From contig NZ_JABXYK010000013.1 in assembly GCF_013378445.1 (NCBI RefSeq), positions 1 through 64,000 of the forward strand: 64,000 bases of DNA, written 5' to 3'. Source of the DNA: Mycoplana rhizolycopersici. Its GTDB lineage: Bacteria > Pseudomonadota > Alphaproteobacteria > Rhizobiales > Rhizobiaceae. Below are positions 1 to 8,221 of this stretch, piece after piece. The notes under the pieces were generated by a model, which was not told where the DNA came from, searched no databases, and saw only the letters and a list, made by a program, of their open reading frames with translations. The number at the start of each line of letters is the position of its first letter. Positions within the stretch are counted from its first letter, which is position 1. The translations under genes and the position numbers were made by a program.

Positions 1-69
1 CCCTGGCTCTCCACCACCGGCTTCCTCGACAAGATCGACGAGAACCTGAAGAAGGCCATGGCCGCCTGA
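1..69 (+). CDS. C-terminal end of an unidentified protein (partial)
   Basis: The first 23 codons are open in frame 1 and end at TGA (67-69). The 22 visible residues end in a charged helix (LDKIDENLKKAMAA). The gene continues to the left of the window. The tail is too short for me to name a family. A GC-rich hairpin with a T run follows within 60 bases, which supports this being a real gene end. Confidence 0.6.
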   Translation, partial: PWLSTTGFLDKIDENLKKAMAA

Positions 70-102
70 ACGGCGACACCGACATAACCACACCATCGGA
101 CG

Positions 103-129
103 GACCCGGCCTCGCGCCGGGTCTTTTCG
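103..129 (+). terminator. Rho-independent terminator after the partial gene
   Basis: An 8-bp perfect stem GACCCGGC (103-110) / GCCGGGTC (116-123) with a 5-nt loop is followed directly by TTTTCGTTT. It lies 33 bases past the stop codon of the left-edge gene and just ahead of the convergent 3' end of the metallo-hydrolase gene. Confidence 0.85.
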
Positions 130-141
130 TTTGCGGGTTGC

Positions 142-894
142 TCAGCCCAACCGTTGGCCTGTCGGACGGTCGCGCTTTGCGTCGAGCCAATGGCGGATCA
201 GTTGCCGGTATCGCGCGCCGTCGAAGCTTGGGAAATGCCCGCCGTGAACCACGCGGACCGGATAGTCCAATAACCGCTTCATGGAGGCCAGATAGTCGGT
301 GGCGTCGGAGTGGTAGGTGTCTTCAATCAGCGGACCGTCATAGAGAATGTCCCCGGAGAAGAGGATACCCGTCCTTTCCTCCCACAGCGCAATCCCTCCG
401 GGCGAATGGCCGGGCGTGTGGACGACTTCGAAATGCCGGTCGCCCAGGTCGATCACGTCGCCGTCCTGCAGGATCCGCGTGGCCGGCGCGGCCATCACGC
501 CGTAGCATTTCGAGCAGTAGGGCTCGGGCGGCAGCGCGTCGAATATGTCGTCGGTGACATAGGGATCGGCGAGCGTATTGGCACGTGTCGGCTGTGCGAG
601 AAGCTCGGCTTCCGCCGCGTGGACCGCCCGGCATTCGAATTCGTGATGGCAGCCTATGTGGTCGAAATGGGTGTGGCTGGCGACTGCAAGCAGCGGGCGC
701 TCGGTAACAAGCGGTACCCATTCCCGCAGCGAGACGACACCCATGCCGCTGTCGACCAGCATGTCGGAATCGCGCCCGCGCACATGCCAAATGTTGCAGC
801 GATAGAACTCCTTGATGTGTGGCTCGCAGATATAGGTAACGTCATCATCGAGACGGGTCACGGCATACCATTTGTCTGCTGGAATTCTCTGCAT
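142..894 (-). CDS. MBL-fold metallo-hydrolase
   Basis: A 250-residue metallo-beta-lactamase-fold protein without signal peptide, so probably cytoplasmic. The HxHxDH metal motif is at residues 74-79 (HTHFDH). Further metal ligands are visible as PGH (161-163), SGD (180-182) and GGH (218-220), so a binuclear site looks complete. Family members hydrolyse thioesters, lactones or phosphoesters; the substrate here cannot be read from sequence. It starts 10 bases after the stop of the ABC ATPase gene and has no promoter gap, so it is the last gene of the polyamine-type transport operon and probably acts on the imported compound or a product of it. Confidence 0.85.
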   Translation of the reverse strand: MQRIPADKWYAVTRLDDDVTYICEPHIKEFYRCNIWHVRGRDSDMLVDSGMGVVSLREWVPLVTERPLLAVASHTHFDHIGCHHEFECRAVHAAEAELLAQPTRANTLADPYVTDDIFDALPPEPYCSKCYGVMAAPATRILQDGDVIDLGDRHFEVVHTPGHSPGGIALWEERTGILFSGDILYDGPLIEDTYHSDATDYLASMKRLLDYPVRVVHGGHFPSFDGARYRQLIRHWLDAKRDRPTGQRLG

Positions 895-904
895 TGCCTC
901 TCCT

Positions 905-1987
905 TTACGCCGCAGCCAGTGCTGTCACGGCGGAGGGATCGAGCGCAAGGGGGATGCGCTCGCCTGGCGTCACCGTGGATGCTTGCGGCATATGCGCGAC
1001 GAGGCTCAACTCATTGGCCGCCATGGGGGCGAGATGACACCTGAAGTGGGTGCCGAAAAACGCGGCGGAGGTGATGTGCGCCTCGCCCAACCGAACCGCC
1101 GAGTGACTGGCTGCTTCGCAGAAATGCTCGGGCCGGATGCACAGCGTCACGTGGTCGCCGGGCGCCGGCTTGCCGCTGATGAAATTCGCGGCGGGGAGGA
1201 CGACGGTTCCGACCGGCGTCTCGACCCGGGCACTGTCATTGGCCGCCTCCCGCACCCTGCCTTGCAGGAAGTTGACCTCGCCCATGAAACCGGCGGAAAA
1301 GAGCGATTTCGGCCGCATATAGATTTCCGACGGCGCGCCCAAGTCCTCCACTTTTCCCTGGTTCATCACCACGATGCGGTCGGCGATGGCCATCGCTTCC
1401 TCCTGATCGTGGGTGACATGGACGAAGGTCGTGCCGACGCGCTTCTGGATTGCCTTCAGTTCGTCCTGCATCTGCCGGCGAAGTTTCAGGTCCAGCGCGC
1501 CAAGCGGTTCGTCCAGCAAAAGCACGTCGGGATCGACGGCAAGGGCGCGGGCGAGGGCTACGCGCTGCCGCTGCCCGCCGGACAGTTCGTGTGGCTTCTT
1601 TCGGGCGGCAGACTTCAGGCCGACGAGATCCAGAAAACCCATCGCCTTGTCGTCCCGCTCGCTCTTCGGCAAGCCACGCATTCGCAGGCCGAAGCCGACG
1701 TTGTCTATGAGACGCATGTGCGGGAAGAGCGCGTAGTCCTGAAACATGGTCGTGGTCGGCCGGCTGGCGGGCGCGACGCCCGCCATATCCTTTCCGCCGA
1801 TCAACACCGATCCGGCGGTCGGCGTGGTGAAGCCGCCCAGGATCGACAGCAGGGTCGTCTTTCCGCACCCGGACGGCCCCAGCAGGACGATGAATTCGCC
1901 GGCATCGATATCGAGCGAAACGTCGTCGAGCGCCTTGAACGGGCCGTAAGTCTTGGTGGCATTGCGGATGGAGACGGATGCGGTCAT
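905..1987 (-). CDS. Spermidine/putrescine-type ABC transporter ATP-binding protein
   Basis: A 360-residue PotA-like ATPase that powers uptake through the two upstream permeases. Walker [10 protein letters not shown] is at residues 37-45, signature LSGGQ at 135-139, Walker B LLLDE at 156-160, and the switch histidine is present in VTHDQEEA. The C-terminal third is a TOBE-type domain. The ATG at 1987 overlaps the stop of the upstream permease (ATGA), which fixes the start; the reading frame is open further upstream but lies inside the permease gene. Length and order (binding protein, two permeases, ATPase) fit the polyamine/opine importer family. Confidence 0.93.
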   Translation of the reverse strand: MTASVSIRNATKTYGPFKALDDVSLDIDAGEFIVLLGPSGCGKTTLLSILGGFTTPTAGSVLIGGKDMAGVAPASRPTTTMFQDYALFPHMRLIDNVGFGLRMRGLPKSERDDKAMGFLDLVGLKSAARKKPHELSGGQRQRVALARALAVDPDVLLLDEPLGALDLKLRRQMQDELKAIQKRVGTTFVHVTHDQEEAMAIADRIVVMNQGKVEDLGAPSEIYMRPKSLFSAGFMGEVNFLQGRVREAANDSARVETPVGTVVLPAANFISGKPAPGDHVTLCIRPEHFCEAASHSAVRLGEAHITSAAFFGTHFRCHLAPMAANELSLVAHMPQASTVTPGERIPLALDPSAVTALAAA

Positions 1988-2832
1988 GATTTGCGGCTCC
2001 TGCCGAAAAGAGCGAGTTCGAGCACCAGCAGCACGGCGACCGAAACCAGGAAGACGAGCGAACCGATGGCGTTCGTCTTCGGGTTCAGGCCGGAGCGAAG
2101 CATGCTCCAGATTTCCACCGGAAGCGTCACGTCGAAGCGCGACAGGAGGAAGGCGATGATGAATTCGTCCCAGCTGAAGGTGACCGAAAGGAAGAACGCG
2201 GCCATGATCGAAGGCATCAGCATGGGCGCGGTAACCAGCGTCATCACCTTGAAGTCGCTGGCGCCGAGATCGCGCGCTGCCCGCTCTATGTTGATGTGAT
2301 GATCGCCCATCGAGGCGTAGATGACGGCAAAGCAGAGCGGCAGGTTGATCACGACGTGCCCGATGCCGACCGTCCACAGCGACAGGCGAATGCCGAACGT
2401 GTTCAGCACCGCGAGCAGCCCGAGCGCGATGATCAGGTAGCTGACCGTCATCGGCGCGATCAGCAGGCCGCGCTGCAATGCCGACCCCGGCAGCTTGTAT
2501 CGCGCCAGCGCATAGGCGGCCAGAAAGCCGAGGGTGCAGGCGACGACGGAGGAGGTCGTCGCGACCAGGAAGGAATTGGCAAGTGCCGCCGTCAGCTTGC
2601 GGTCGGCGAAGACTGCCTCGTACCATTGCAGCGAGAAGCCGTTGAACGGCGGCACCGGCAGCCGCCCGTCCTGGAACGAGAACAGCACCAACACAGCAAC
2701 AGGCAGGAATATGAAACCGTAGATGCAGGCCAGATAGAGCCAGCTCAGGCAGGAGCCGAGCACACGCTTCAGCCTGCCCTGATGAAGCAGAACATCTGAG
2801 GTGCGCGCCTGTTGGTCGAAAGCCATCGTCAT
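1984..2832 (-). CDS. ABC transporter permease, PotC type
   Basis: A 282-residue inner-membrane permease with about six hydrophobic segments and the EAA loop that contacts the ATPase (ERAARDLGASDFK then a proline-rich stretch). It pairs with the neighbouring PotB-type permease to form the channel. The start at 2832 overlaps the preceding stop by 4 bases; an alternative in-frame ATG lies two codons later (2826). It ends inside the start of the ATPase gene, so the three genes are translationally coupled. Confidence 0.92.
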   Translation of the reverse strand: MTMAFDQQARTSDVLLHQGRLKRVLGSCLSWLYLACIYGFIFLPVAVLVLFSFQDGRLPVPPFNGFSLQWYEAVFADRKLTAALANSFLVATTSSVVACTLGFLAAYALARYKLPGSALQRGLLIAPMTVSYLIIALGLLAVLNTFGIRLSLWTVGIGHVVINLPLCFAVIYASMGDHHINIERAARDLGASDFKVMTLVTAPMLMPSIMAAFFLSVTFSWDEFIIAFLLSRFDVTLPVEIWSMLRSGLNPKTNAIGSLVFLVSVAVLLVLELALFGRSRKS

Positions 2833-3698
2833 GCCCTTTCGATCTTCAGCCAGCGCGCGCAAAGCACATAGGCTGCCGTGACGGCGAGCATCAGTATGAT
2901 GGAAAGGGCGGCCGCCATCGGGAAGTCGGCCCGCCGGCCAATCTGCAGCATGATGATCTGCGGGAGGACAAGCTCGTTGTTGCCGCCGAGGATCTGCGGC
3001 GTGATGTAGTCGCCGATGCAGAGCACGAAGGTCAGGAAGGCGCCGGTCATCACGCCGGGCAGCGTCAGCGGCAGGATCACATGCCAGAAGGTCTGGAACG
3101 CATTGGCGCCGAGGTCGGCGGCGGCGCGGCGGTAGTTCGGCGAAAGCTGTATGAGGTTGGAATAGATCGTCAGCGTCAGGAGCATGACGAAGAAATGCAC
3201 GAAGCCGATGACCGTCGCGGTGCGGTTGCTGGCGATTTCGAGCGGTTCGGAGATGAGGCCGATCCCGAGCAGCGCCTGATTGATGACGCCGCCCTTCGAC
3301 AGCAACAGCAGCCAGGAATAGGAGCGGACGACATAGGAGGTCCAGAACGGCAGGATGGCCAGGATAAGCGCCATCCGCTGCCAGCGCTTTGGCACCCGTT
3401 CGGCGATGATCCAGGCCAGCGGATAGGCCAGCAGCACCGAAAGCACCGTCACTGTCAGGGTGATCTCGAGCGAGTTCGTCAATCCCCGGAGCAGGGCACT
3501 TTCGCTGAAGAAGCGGGCGTAGTTGTCGAGGTTCCAAACACGCAGGATATCACGGCCCTGCCGCGACCACAGGCTCATGGCGGCCATGTAGAGAAAGGGA
3601 ATGACGAAGAACGCAACCGTCCAGAGGAGGGCGGGGGCGACGAGGGCCCAGGCCTTGCGGCGTTCCGATTGCTCAAGGGTGGCGGTGGTCATCGTCAT
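2829..3698 (-). CDS. ABC transporter permease, PotB type
   Basis: A 289-residue membrane protein with a hydrophobic segment from residue ~15 (ALVAPALLWTVAFFVIPF), six predicted transmembrane helices and an EAA loop (RRAAADLGANAFQTF). It is the first permease of the importer. It lies 175 bases downstream of the binding protein gene, the gap holding a strong hairpin, and overlaps the next permease by 4 bases. Confidence 0.92.
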   Translation of the reverse strand: MTMTTATLEQSERRKAWALVAPALLWTVAFFVIPFLYMAAMSLWSRQGRDILRVWNLDNYARFFSESALLRGLTNSLEITLTVTVLSVLLAYPLAWIIAERVPKRWQRMALILAILPFWTSYVVRSYSWLLLLSKGGVINQALLGIGLISEPLEIASNRTATVIGFVHFFVMLLTLTIYSNLIQLSPNYRRAAADLGANAFQTFWHVILPLTLPGVMTGAFLTFVLCIGDYITPQILGGNNELVLPQIIMLQIGRRADFPMAAALSIILMLAVTAAYVLCARWLKIERA

Positions 3699-3827
3699 CG
3701 TCCAACTGGTGTCCGCCTGCTATCCCCGGTCGCAATTCTGCTACAGCATCCGCCTCACAGCTTGCGAGAGGTCGGCTATGCTGCTTGTGCAGCCGCACGG
3801 ACAGGGCCTGCACAGGGTTGCGCATAC

Positions 3828-3862
3828 GCCCGCCCCTTCCACGCGAGAAAGGGCAGGCGGGC
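3828..3862 (-). terminator. Hairpin between binding protein and permease genes
   Basis: GCCCGCC (3828-3834) pairs with GGCGGGC (3856-3862), and the inner bases extend the stem with a small bulge. There is no T run. Such hairpins after a binding protein gene usually protect its mRNA or terminate partially, lowering permease and ATPase expression. Part of the space 3699-3873, which otherwise shows no gene. Confidence 0.6.
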
Positions 3863-3873
3863 AGAGGTTCCCC

Positions 3874-4956
3874 TCACTGCTGCATCATGTTGGTCCAGGC
3901 ATCCTGCATCTTCTGGTCCAGTTCCGCCGTCGGGATCGGATAGAGCTGGGTGTTCTTCAGATAGGCGGGCTGGTCGTCCCAGCGCAGCGCCTTCTTCTGC
4001 TCGTCGGCCAGATGCTCGCCGGCCTTCTGGTTGGTCGGCATGCCCCAGTAGCACGACGACGTCGCAAGGCGGGCCTGACCCTCCGGGCTGAGGATGTATT
4101 GCACGAACTTCAGTGCCAGGTCAGGCTTCTTGCTATCCTTCATGACGCCGATGGACTGCGCCCAGCGCATCGCGCCCTGCTTTGGCACGATCCAGTCCAG
4201 GTCCGGCTTGTCCTTTGCGAGCGAGGCGGTGATCCACTCGCCGCCGCCGACGAGAATGTCCACCTCGCCCGTCGCAAGCGCCGTCTGGGAGGAAACCACG
4301 TCGCTTACCTGCTTAGACACGGTCTTCATCGCCGACAGCTTTTCTTCGATGGCCGGCATGTCGGCGTCGGAAAGGTCGGCGGTCTTCTTGCCGAGGCCGA
4401 GCTGCACCAGGCCGATCATGGGCAGATAGTAGTCATAAAGGGCGATGCGGCCCTTGTACTTGTCCGACCATATGACCGAGAGGTCTTCCATGTCCTTTGG
4501 GTCGACCTTGGTCTTGTCGAAGGAAATGGTGTTGTAGCCAAACTTCTCGGTCACGGCATAGGTCTTGCCGTCCTTGGTATTGTTTTCCTCCATGCGGAGT
4601 TCGGGAAAAAGGTCGGCGGTAGGCAGCGCGTCTGCGGGCATCTCTCCGAGCAGCCCCATATCGATCACGCGATGCACGTCGACCGCGTCCACCACCATCA
4701 CGTCCCAGTCGCCGGGCTGCGATTGCTCCAGGATGGAGAGGCCGGCGCCGGTGCCCTCGTATTCCTTCAGGTTGACCTTGACGTCGTTGGCCTTTTCGAA
4801 GGGCTCGATCAGCGCGGGATCGGTGTGATCGCACCACACGAGCGCATTGAGCTCGTCGGCAGCGGCCGCCTGTCCCGCCGCAAGCGCTGCGAGGGTGAAT
4901 GCTGCAACCGAAGAGAATAGCCGGCATGAAGCGGCCCTTGAATGAGATCTGTTCAT
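3874..4956 (-). CDS. ABC transporter substrate-binding protein, spermidine/putrescine type
   Basis: A 360-residue periplasmic binding protein of the PotD-like group. The N-terminus is a Sec signal peptide (charged start, hydrophobic core, cut near AAA/DEL at residue ~33). I chose the ATG at 4956 because it is preceded by AGAGGG at a good distance; the frame continues upstream to 5019 but lies in the AT-rich operator region. It delivers the ligand to the permeases downstream. The ligand class (polyamine, opine or amine) cannot be fixed from sequence. First gene of a five-gene operon divergent from tetR. Confidence 0.92.
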   Translation of the reverse strand: MNRSHSRAASCRLFSSVAAFTLAALAAGQAAAADELNALVWCDHTDPALIEPFEKANDVKVNLKEYEGTGAGLSILEQSQPGDWDVMVVDAVDVHRVIDMGLLGEMPADALPTADLFPELRMEENNTKDGKTYAVTEKFGYNTISFDKTKVDPKDMEDLSVIWSDKYKGRIALYDYYLPMIGLVQLGLGKKTADLSDADMPAIEEKLSAMKTVSKQVSDVVSSQTALATGEVDILVGGGEWITASLAKDKPDLDWIVPKQGAMRWAQSIGVMKDSKKPDLALKFVQYILSPEGQARLATSSCYWGMPTNQKAGEHLADEQKKALRWDDQPAYLKNTQLYPIPTAELDQKMQDAWTNMMQQ

Positions 4957-5008
4957 CGTTCTGCCCTCTGGTTTCGGCGCTCGTTGCGGCGCCTTTACAA
5001 AAAGATTG

Positions 5009-5053
5009 AATGAGTTCATTTTTCAAGTCAATCTGAAAATTGAAGACATTCAA
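5009..5053. promoter_or_regulatory. Operator-like inverted repeats between transporter operon and tetR gene
   Basis: The 112-base divergent space holds three overlapping inverted repeats built from the same half sites: AATGA-gt-TCATT (5009-5020), TTTTCA(8)TGAAAA (5020-5025/5034-5039) and TTGAA-gaca-TTCAA (5040-5053). A cluster of TGAA/TTCA halves between a TetR gene and the operon it faces is the usual arrangement for autoregulation and repression of the neighbour. Binding itself is inference. Confidence 0.6.
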
Positions 5054-5068
5054 ATAAAGGAATGGCGG

Positions 5069-5698
5069 GTGACCGGACTGCGCGCAAGACAGAAGGCCGA
5101 CAAGAACAGGCGCATGCTGGAGGCGGCAACCAGGCTCTTCCGCGAGGTCGGCTACGATGCCGCGCGCATCGAGGACATCGCCGAGCGCGCCGAAGTCTCG
5201 GTCGGAACCTTCTACAATTACTATGAGAACAAGGGCGACATGCTCGTTGCCACCGTTGCCATGGAGGTCGAGGAAGTGCTGGAGGCGGGAGAGCCGATCG
5301 TCGCCAACCCGCCTGCCGATACGCTGGAGGCGCTGTCGGCGCTGATCAACCAGTACTACGACCACTCGCTCGTCTACCTCAGCAAGGACATGTGGCGGAC
5401 GGCGATGGCGATCTCGATCCAGCAGCCCGACACGCCCTTCTCCAGACGTTACACCGAACTGGACCGCGCTCTCTGCCGGCAGGTGTCCACCCTGATCCAG
5501 CGGCTGCAGCAGCGCGGCGTCGTGATAATGGGCGTCGATACGGCCGCAGTCGGCGCCATGTTCTTCAATAATCTCAATATGATGTTCACGGAATTCGTGC
5601 GCGACGAGGCGATGTCGCTGGAACGACTTAAGGACGACGTGGCGCGCCAGAACAGGCCGCTGGCGACCTTGATAAGCGCACCGCAACAGCAGGCATGA
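5069..5698 (+). CDS. TetR/AcrR family transcriptional regulator
   Basis: A 209-residue one-component regulator. The N-terminal helix-turn-helix covers roughly residues 12-58, with the recognition region around EVSVGTFYNYYENKGDM. The rest is an all-helical ligand and dimer domain. I prefer the GTG start at 5069 because AAAGGA lies 7 bases ahead; a TTG at 5006 in the same frame would place translated sequence across the operator repeats. Divergent from the polyamine-type importer, so it most likely represses that operon until the ligand or a metabolite binds. Confidence 0.88.
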   Translation: MTGLRARQKADKNRRMLEAATRLFREVGYDAARIEDIAERAEVSVGTFYNYYENKGDMLVATVAMEVEEVLEAGEPIVANPPADTLEALSALINQYYDHSLVYLSKDMWRTAMAISIQQPDTPFSRRYTELDRALCRQVSTLIQRLQQRGVVIMGVDTAAVGAMFFNNLNMMFTEFVRDEAMSLERLKDDVARQNRPLATLISAPQQQA

Positions 5699-5711
5699 TC
5701 GGGGAGGAACA

Positions 5712-6104
5712 ATGAACTGTGCAATAGACGGCGTAACAGCAGCAGCCGACCGGCTGGTCGGGGCGTTCGGACGCCATGACGTCGAGGCGTATTTTGCAGC
5801 ATTTGCGGAAGATGCCACCTTCATCTTCCACAATCTCGATCGCGTTTTGACAAGTCGTGACGCGTATCGGGCGGAATGGCGGCTTTGGGAGGAGCGCGAT
5901 GGATTTCGCGTGCTCGGGTGCCGTTCGAGCGAGCAGCGGATCCAGCTTGCCGGAGGCACCGCAATCTTCACGCATCGCGTGGAAACACAGGTGGAATTCG
6001 GCGGCGAACCGATGGAGACCGAAGAGCGGGAAACGATCGTGTTCCAGCAGGATCAGCACGGCGCGTGGCTAGCCGTGCACGAGCACCTGTCGAAGGCCGG
6101 TTGA
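5712..6104 (+). CDS. SnoaL-like / NTF2-fold protein
   Basis: A 130-residue protein of the nuclear transport factor 2-like fold (SnoaL/DUF4440 group). It opens with a helical stretch (ADRLVGAFGRHDVEAYFAAF) followed by DATFIFHN and alternating strands ending in WLAVHEHLS, which is the usual pattern. Members are small hydrolases, isomerases or ligand binders; no catalytic residue can be assigned here. It follows tetR by 13 bases with a strong ribosome site (GGGGAGGAAC), so both are probably on one transcript and it likely belongs to the same catabolic module. Confidence 0.75.
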   Translation: MNCAIDGVTAAADRLVGAFGRHDVEAYFAAFAEDATFIFHNLDRVLTSRDAYRAEWRLWEERDGFRVLGCRSSEQRIQLAGGTAIFTHRVETQVEFGGEPMETEERETIVFQQDQHGAWLAVHEHLSKAG

Positions 6105-6256
6105 ATATTGCCTGAAAACCTGGCGGCATCGCCCCGATCGAAGATCGGCGACAGGCCGCCGCTTTTTGACGGGCACGCTTGATTTCCATGCCGGCATGGC
6201 GCATCTGCGAAACGTCGGCACGCTTTGTGCCGGCGCGGTCTCAATGCGGTGGCGGA

Positions 6257-6859
6257 ATGAAACCAAGCGGATTGAACGTACTGGTCATAGACGAGAACCG
6301 GATTCGCGCCGCCATCATCGAAGAGGGACTGCGCGACGCCGGCTACGACCAGATCACGGTGATCGACGAGATGCGTGGACTGGCCCGGCGCATTGCCGAT
6401 CTCAATCCCGACGTCATCGTCATCGATCTCGAAAATCCCAACCGCGATATGCTGGAGAGCTTTTTCCAGATCTCCCGTGCCGTGAAACGCCCGATCGCCA
6501 TGTTCGTCGATAAATCCGACGAGGCCTCGATCGAAGCCGCCGTCGACGCGGGCGTCTCGGCCTACATCGTCGACGGATTGAAGCAGGAGCGCGTCCGGCC
6601 GATCCTGAAAATGGCGATCAGCCGCTTCAACGCCTTTTCGCGGCTCAACCGCGAACTGGAGGAGACCCGGGGCGAGCTGGAAAACCGCAAGCTGATCGAC
6701 AGGGCCAAGGGTTTGCTGATGCGCTCGCGCGGCCTGTCGGAAGACGCCGCCTACGCGCTGCTTCGTCGAACGGCCATGAACCAGAACCGCAAGATCGTCG
6801 AGATCGCACAGAGCCTGCTTACCGCCGCCAGCCTGCTCGATCCGGGAGCCGAGGAATGA
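6257..6859 (+). CDS. nasT: ANTAR-domain antiterminator NasT
   Basis: A 200-residue two-domain protein: a receiver-like domain (residues 6-120, with D12, E13 and D57 in the usual acidic positions) and a C-terminal ANTAR RNA-binding domain (138-190, KLIDRAKGLLMRSRGLSEDA). In related bacteria NasT binds paired hexaloop hairpins in nitrate assimilation leaders and prevents premature termination; NasS holds it inactive without nitrate. The ATG at 6257 is preceded by GGTGGCGGA; an in-frame ATG at 6188 adds residues unlike the family. The stop overlaps the nasS start (ATGA). A matching RNA target lies 2 kb downstream. Confidence 0.92.
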   Translation: MKPSGLNVLVIDENRIRAAIIEEGLRDAGYDQITVIDEMRGLARRIADLNPDVIVIDLENPNRDMLESFFQISRAVKRPIAMFVDKSDEASIEAAVDAGVSAYIVDGLKQERVRPILKMAISRFNAFSRLNRELEETRGELENRKLIDRAKGLLMRSRGLSEDAAYALLRRTAMNQNRKIVEIAQSLLTAASLLDPGAEE

Positions 6860-8070
6860 CGACAACACATCACATCACCGCCGGCTTCCTTCCGCTCCTC
6901 GACAGCGCCCTGCTGGTCGCGGCCAGGGAAAAGGGCTTCGCCGAAGCCCAATCGGTGGAACTCACGCTGGTGCGCGAGCGGTCCTGGGCCACGATCCGGG
7001 ACAGGCTTGCGGTCAGTCATTTCGATGTTGCCCATATCCTTGCGCCGATGCCGATCGCCTGCAATCTCGGCCTCAGCGCCCCGGCACCGAAGATGGTGGT
7101 TCCCATGGCGCTCGGGCTTGGCGGCAATGCCGTCACCGTTTCCGCAGCCCTTTGGGACGCGATGGCGGAATGCGGCGCGACTGACGACCTGGATGCCCGC
7201 ACGAGCGGCGCAGCACTGCGACGGGCCATCGATAGCCGAAAGGGAGAGGCGCTTCGCTTCGGCGTCGTCCATCCCTATTCCGCACACAACTATGAACTGC
7301 GCTACTGGCTGGCAGCGAGCGGCATCGATCCCGACAGCGAGATCGAGATCGTTGTCCTGCCGCCGCCCGACATGGGCGATGCGCTGGCGTCCGGCCTCAT
7401 CGACGGCTATTGCGCCGGCGAACCCTGGAACACGTTCGGCGTGCTGAAGCGCAGCGCTCATCTTGCAACCGTCAAGGCGGCGATCTGGAAGTCCAGCCCG
7501 GAGAAGGTCCTCGGCGTCAATGCGCGCTGGGCGGAAAGCCATGGCGAGGCGCTGGATGCCCTTCTGAGAGCGCTTTACAGCGCGTCGCTCTGGTGCGCGG
7601 AGCCGGAAAATCACGAGGAGCTGGCCAGTCTGCTGGCCGACACGTCCTATGTCGCCCGGCCAGCCGAACTGCTGTTACCGGCGTTGAAGGGGCTCCTGCC
7701 CATCGGCGCCGGGCAAACGCGGGTCGTAAAGGACTTCTTCGTGCCGAACGCCAAGGCGGCCACCTTCCCGTGGAAAAGCCATGCGCTTTGGTTCTACACC
7801 CAGATGGTTCGCTGGCACCAGATCGAACATACGGCGGAACATCAGAAGATTGCGGGCGGAACCTACCGCCCCGACATCTATCGGAACGCCATGAGGTCGC
7901 TCGGCGTAGCACTGCCTTCTGCCAGCGCCAAGGTGGAAGGGGCCTTGCGCGTCGAGACGCCGGTCGGATCGAGCGGCGCCCTGACACTTGGTCCCGACGG
8001 CTTTTTCGACGGCAGCCTGTTCGATCCTGACGACATCACTACCTATATCGCCGCGCAACTGGGATCGTAG
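6856..8070 (+). CDS. nasS: Nitrate/nitrite sensor NasS
   Basis: A 404-residue protein related to the nitrate-binding proteins NrtA/CmpA, but it begins TTTHHITAGFLPLLDSA with no signal peptide and so stays in the cytoplasm. This is how the NasS sensor differs from the periplasmic transporters. Known members bind NasT in the absence of nitrate or nitrite and release it on ligand binding. It overlaps nasT by 4 bases, so the two are made together. A true transport role is unlikely because no NrtB/NrtC partner is nearby; the transporter in this cluster is an MFS protein. Confidence 0.9.
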   Translation: MTTTHHITAGFLPLLDSALLVAAREKGFAEAQSVELTLVRERSWATIRDRLAVSHFDVAHILAPMPIACNLGLSAPAPKMVVPMALGLGGNAVTVSAALWDAMAECGATDDLDARTSGAALRRAIDSRKGEALRFGVVHPYSAHNYELRYWLAASGIDPDSEIEIVVLPPPDMGDALASGLIDGYCAGEPWNTFGVLKRSAHLATVKAAIWKSSPEKVLGVNARWAESHGEALDALLRALYSASLWCAEPENHEELASLLADTSYVARPAELLLPALKGLLPIGAGQTRVVKDFFVPNAKAATFPWKSHALWFYTQMVRWHQIEHTAEHQKIAGGTYRPDIYRNAMRSLGVALPSASAKVEGALRVETPVGSSGALTLGPDGFFDGSLFDPDDITTYIAAQLGS

Positions 8071-8086
8071 GCCGTGCCCAATTTGC

Positions 8087-8097
8087 GTGCATTGCAC
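8087..8097. promoter_or_regulatory. Possible NtrC-type upstream activator site
   Basis: A perfect palindrome GTGCA-t-TGCAC sits about 105 bases ahead of the sigma-54 promoter. NtrC sites are inverted TGCAC-type repeats at such distances. The half-site spacing is shorter than the usual NtrC consensus, so this is a candidate only. Confidence 0.4.
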
Positions 8098-8196
8098 AAA
8101 TTTTGGATCGATTTCTGCATCCGATCGGCTCGGTCCATCGACCACCAAGGGCGCGGCTGCCGCTAAGATCACGTAAAAACAATTACTTGCAGAATC

Positions 8197-8212
8197 TGGC
8201 ACGCACCTTGCT
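8197..8212 (+). promoter_or_regulatory. Sigma-54 promoter of the nitrate assimilation operon
   Basis: TGGCAC-gcacc-TTGCT matches the -24/-12 consensus (TGGCAC N5 TTGCW) exactly, with GG at 8198-8199 and GC at 8210-8211. Transcription would begin near 8222, which places the whole NasT leader RNA inside the transcript. Sigma-54 promoters need an enhancer-binding activator, here most plausibly NtrC. Confidence 0.88.
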
Positions 8213-8221
8213 TTTAACCTA

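Noticed and set aside
5006-5068. Longer TetR N-terminus from a TTG at 5006
   Set aside because: It would translate through the AT-rich operator repeats and add residues unlike the family, while the GTG at 5069 has a proper ribosome site.
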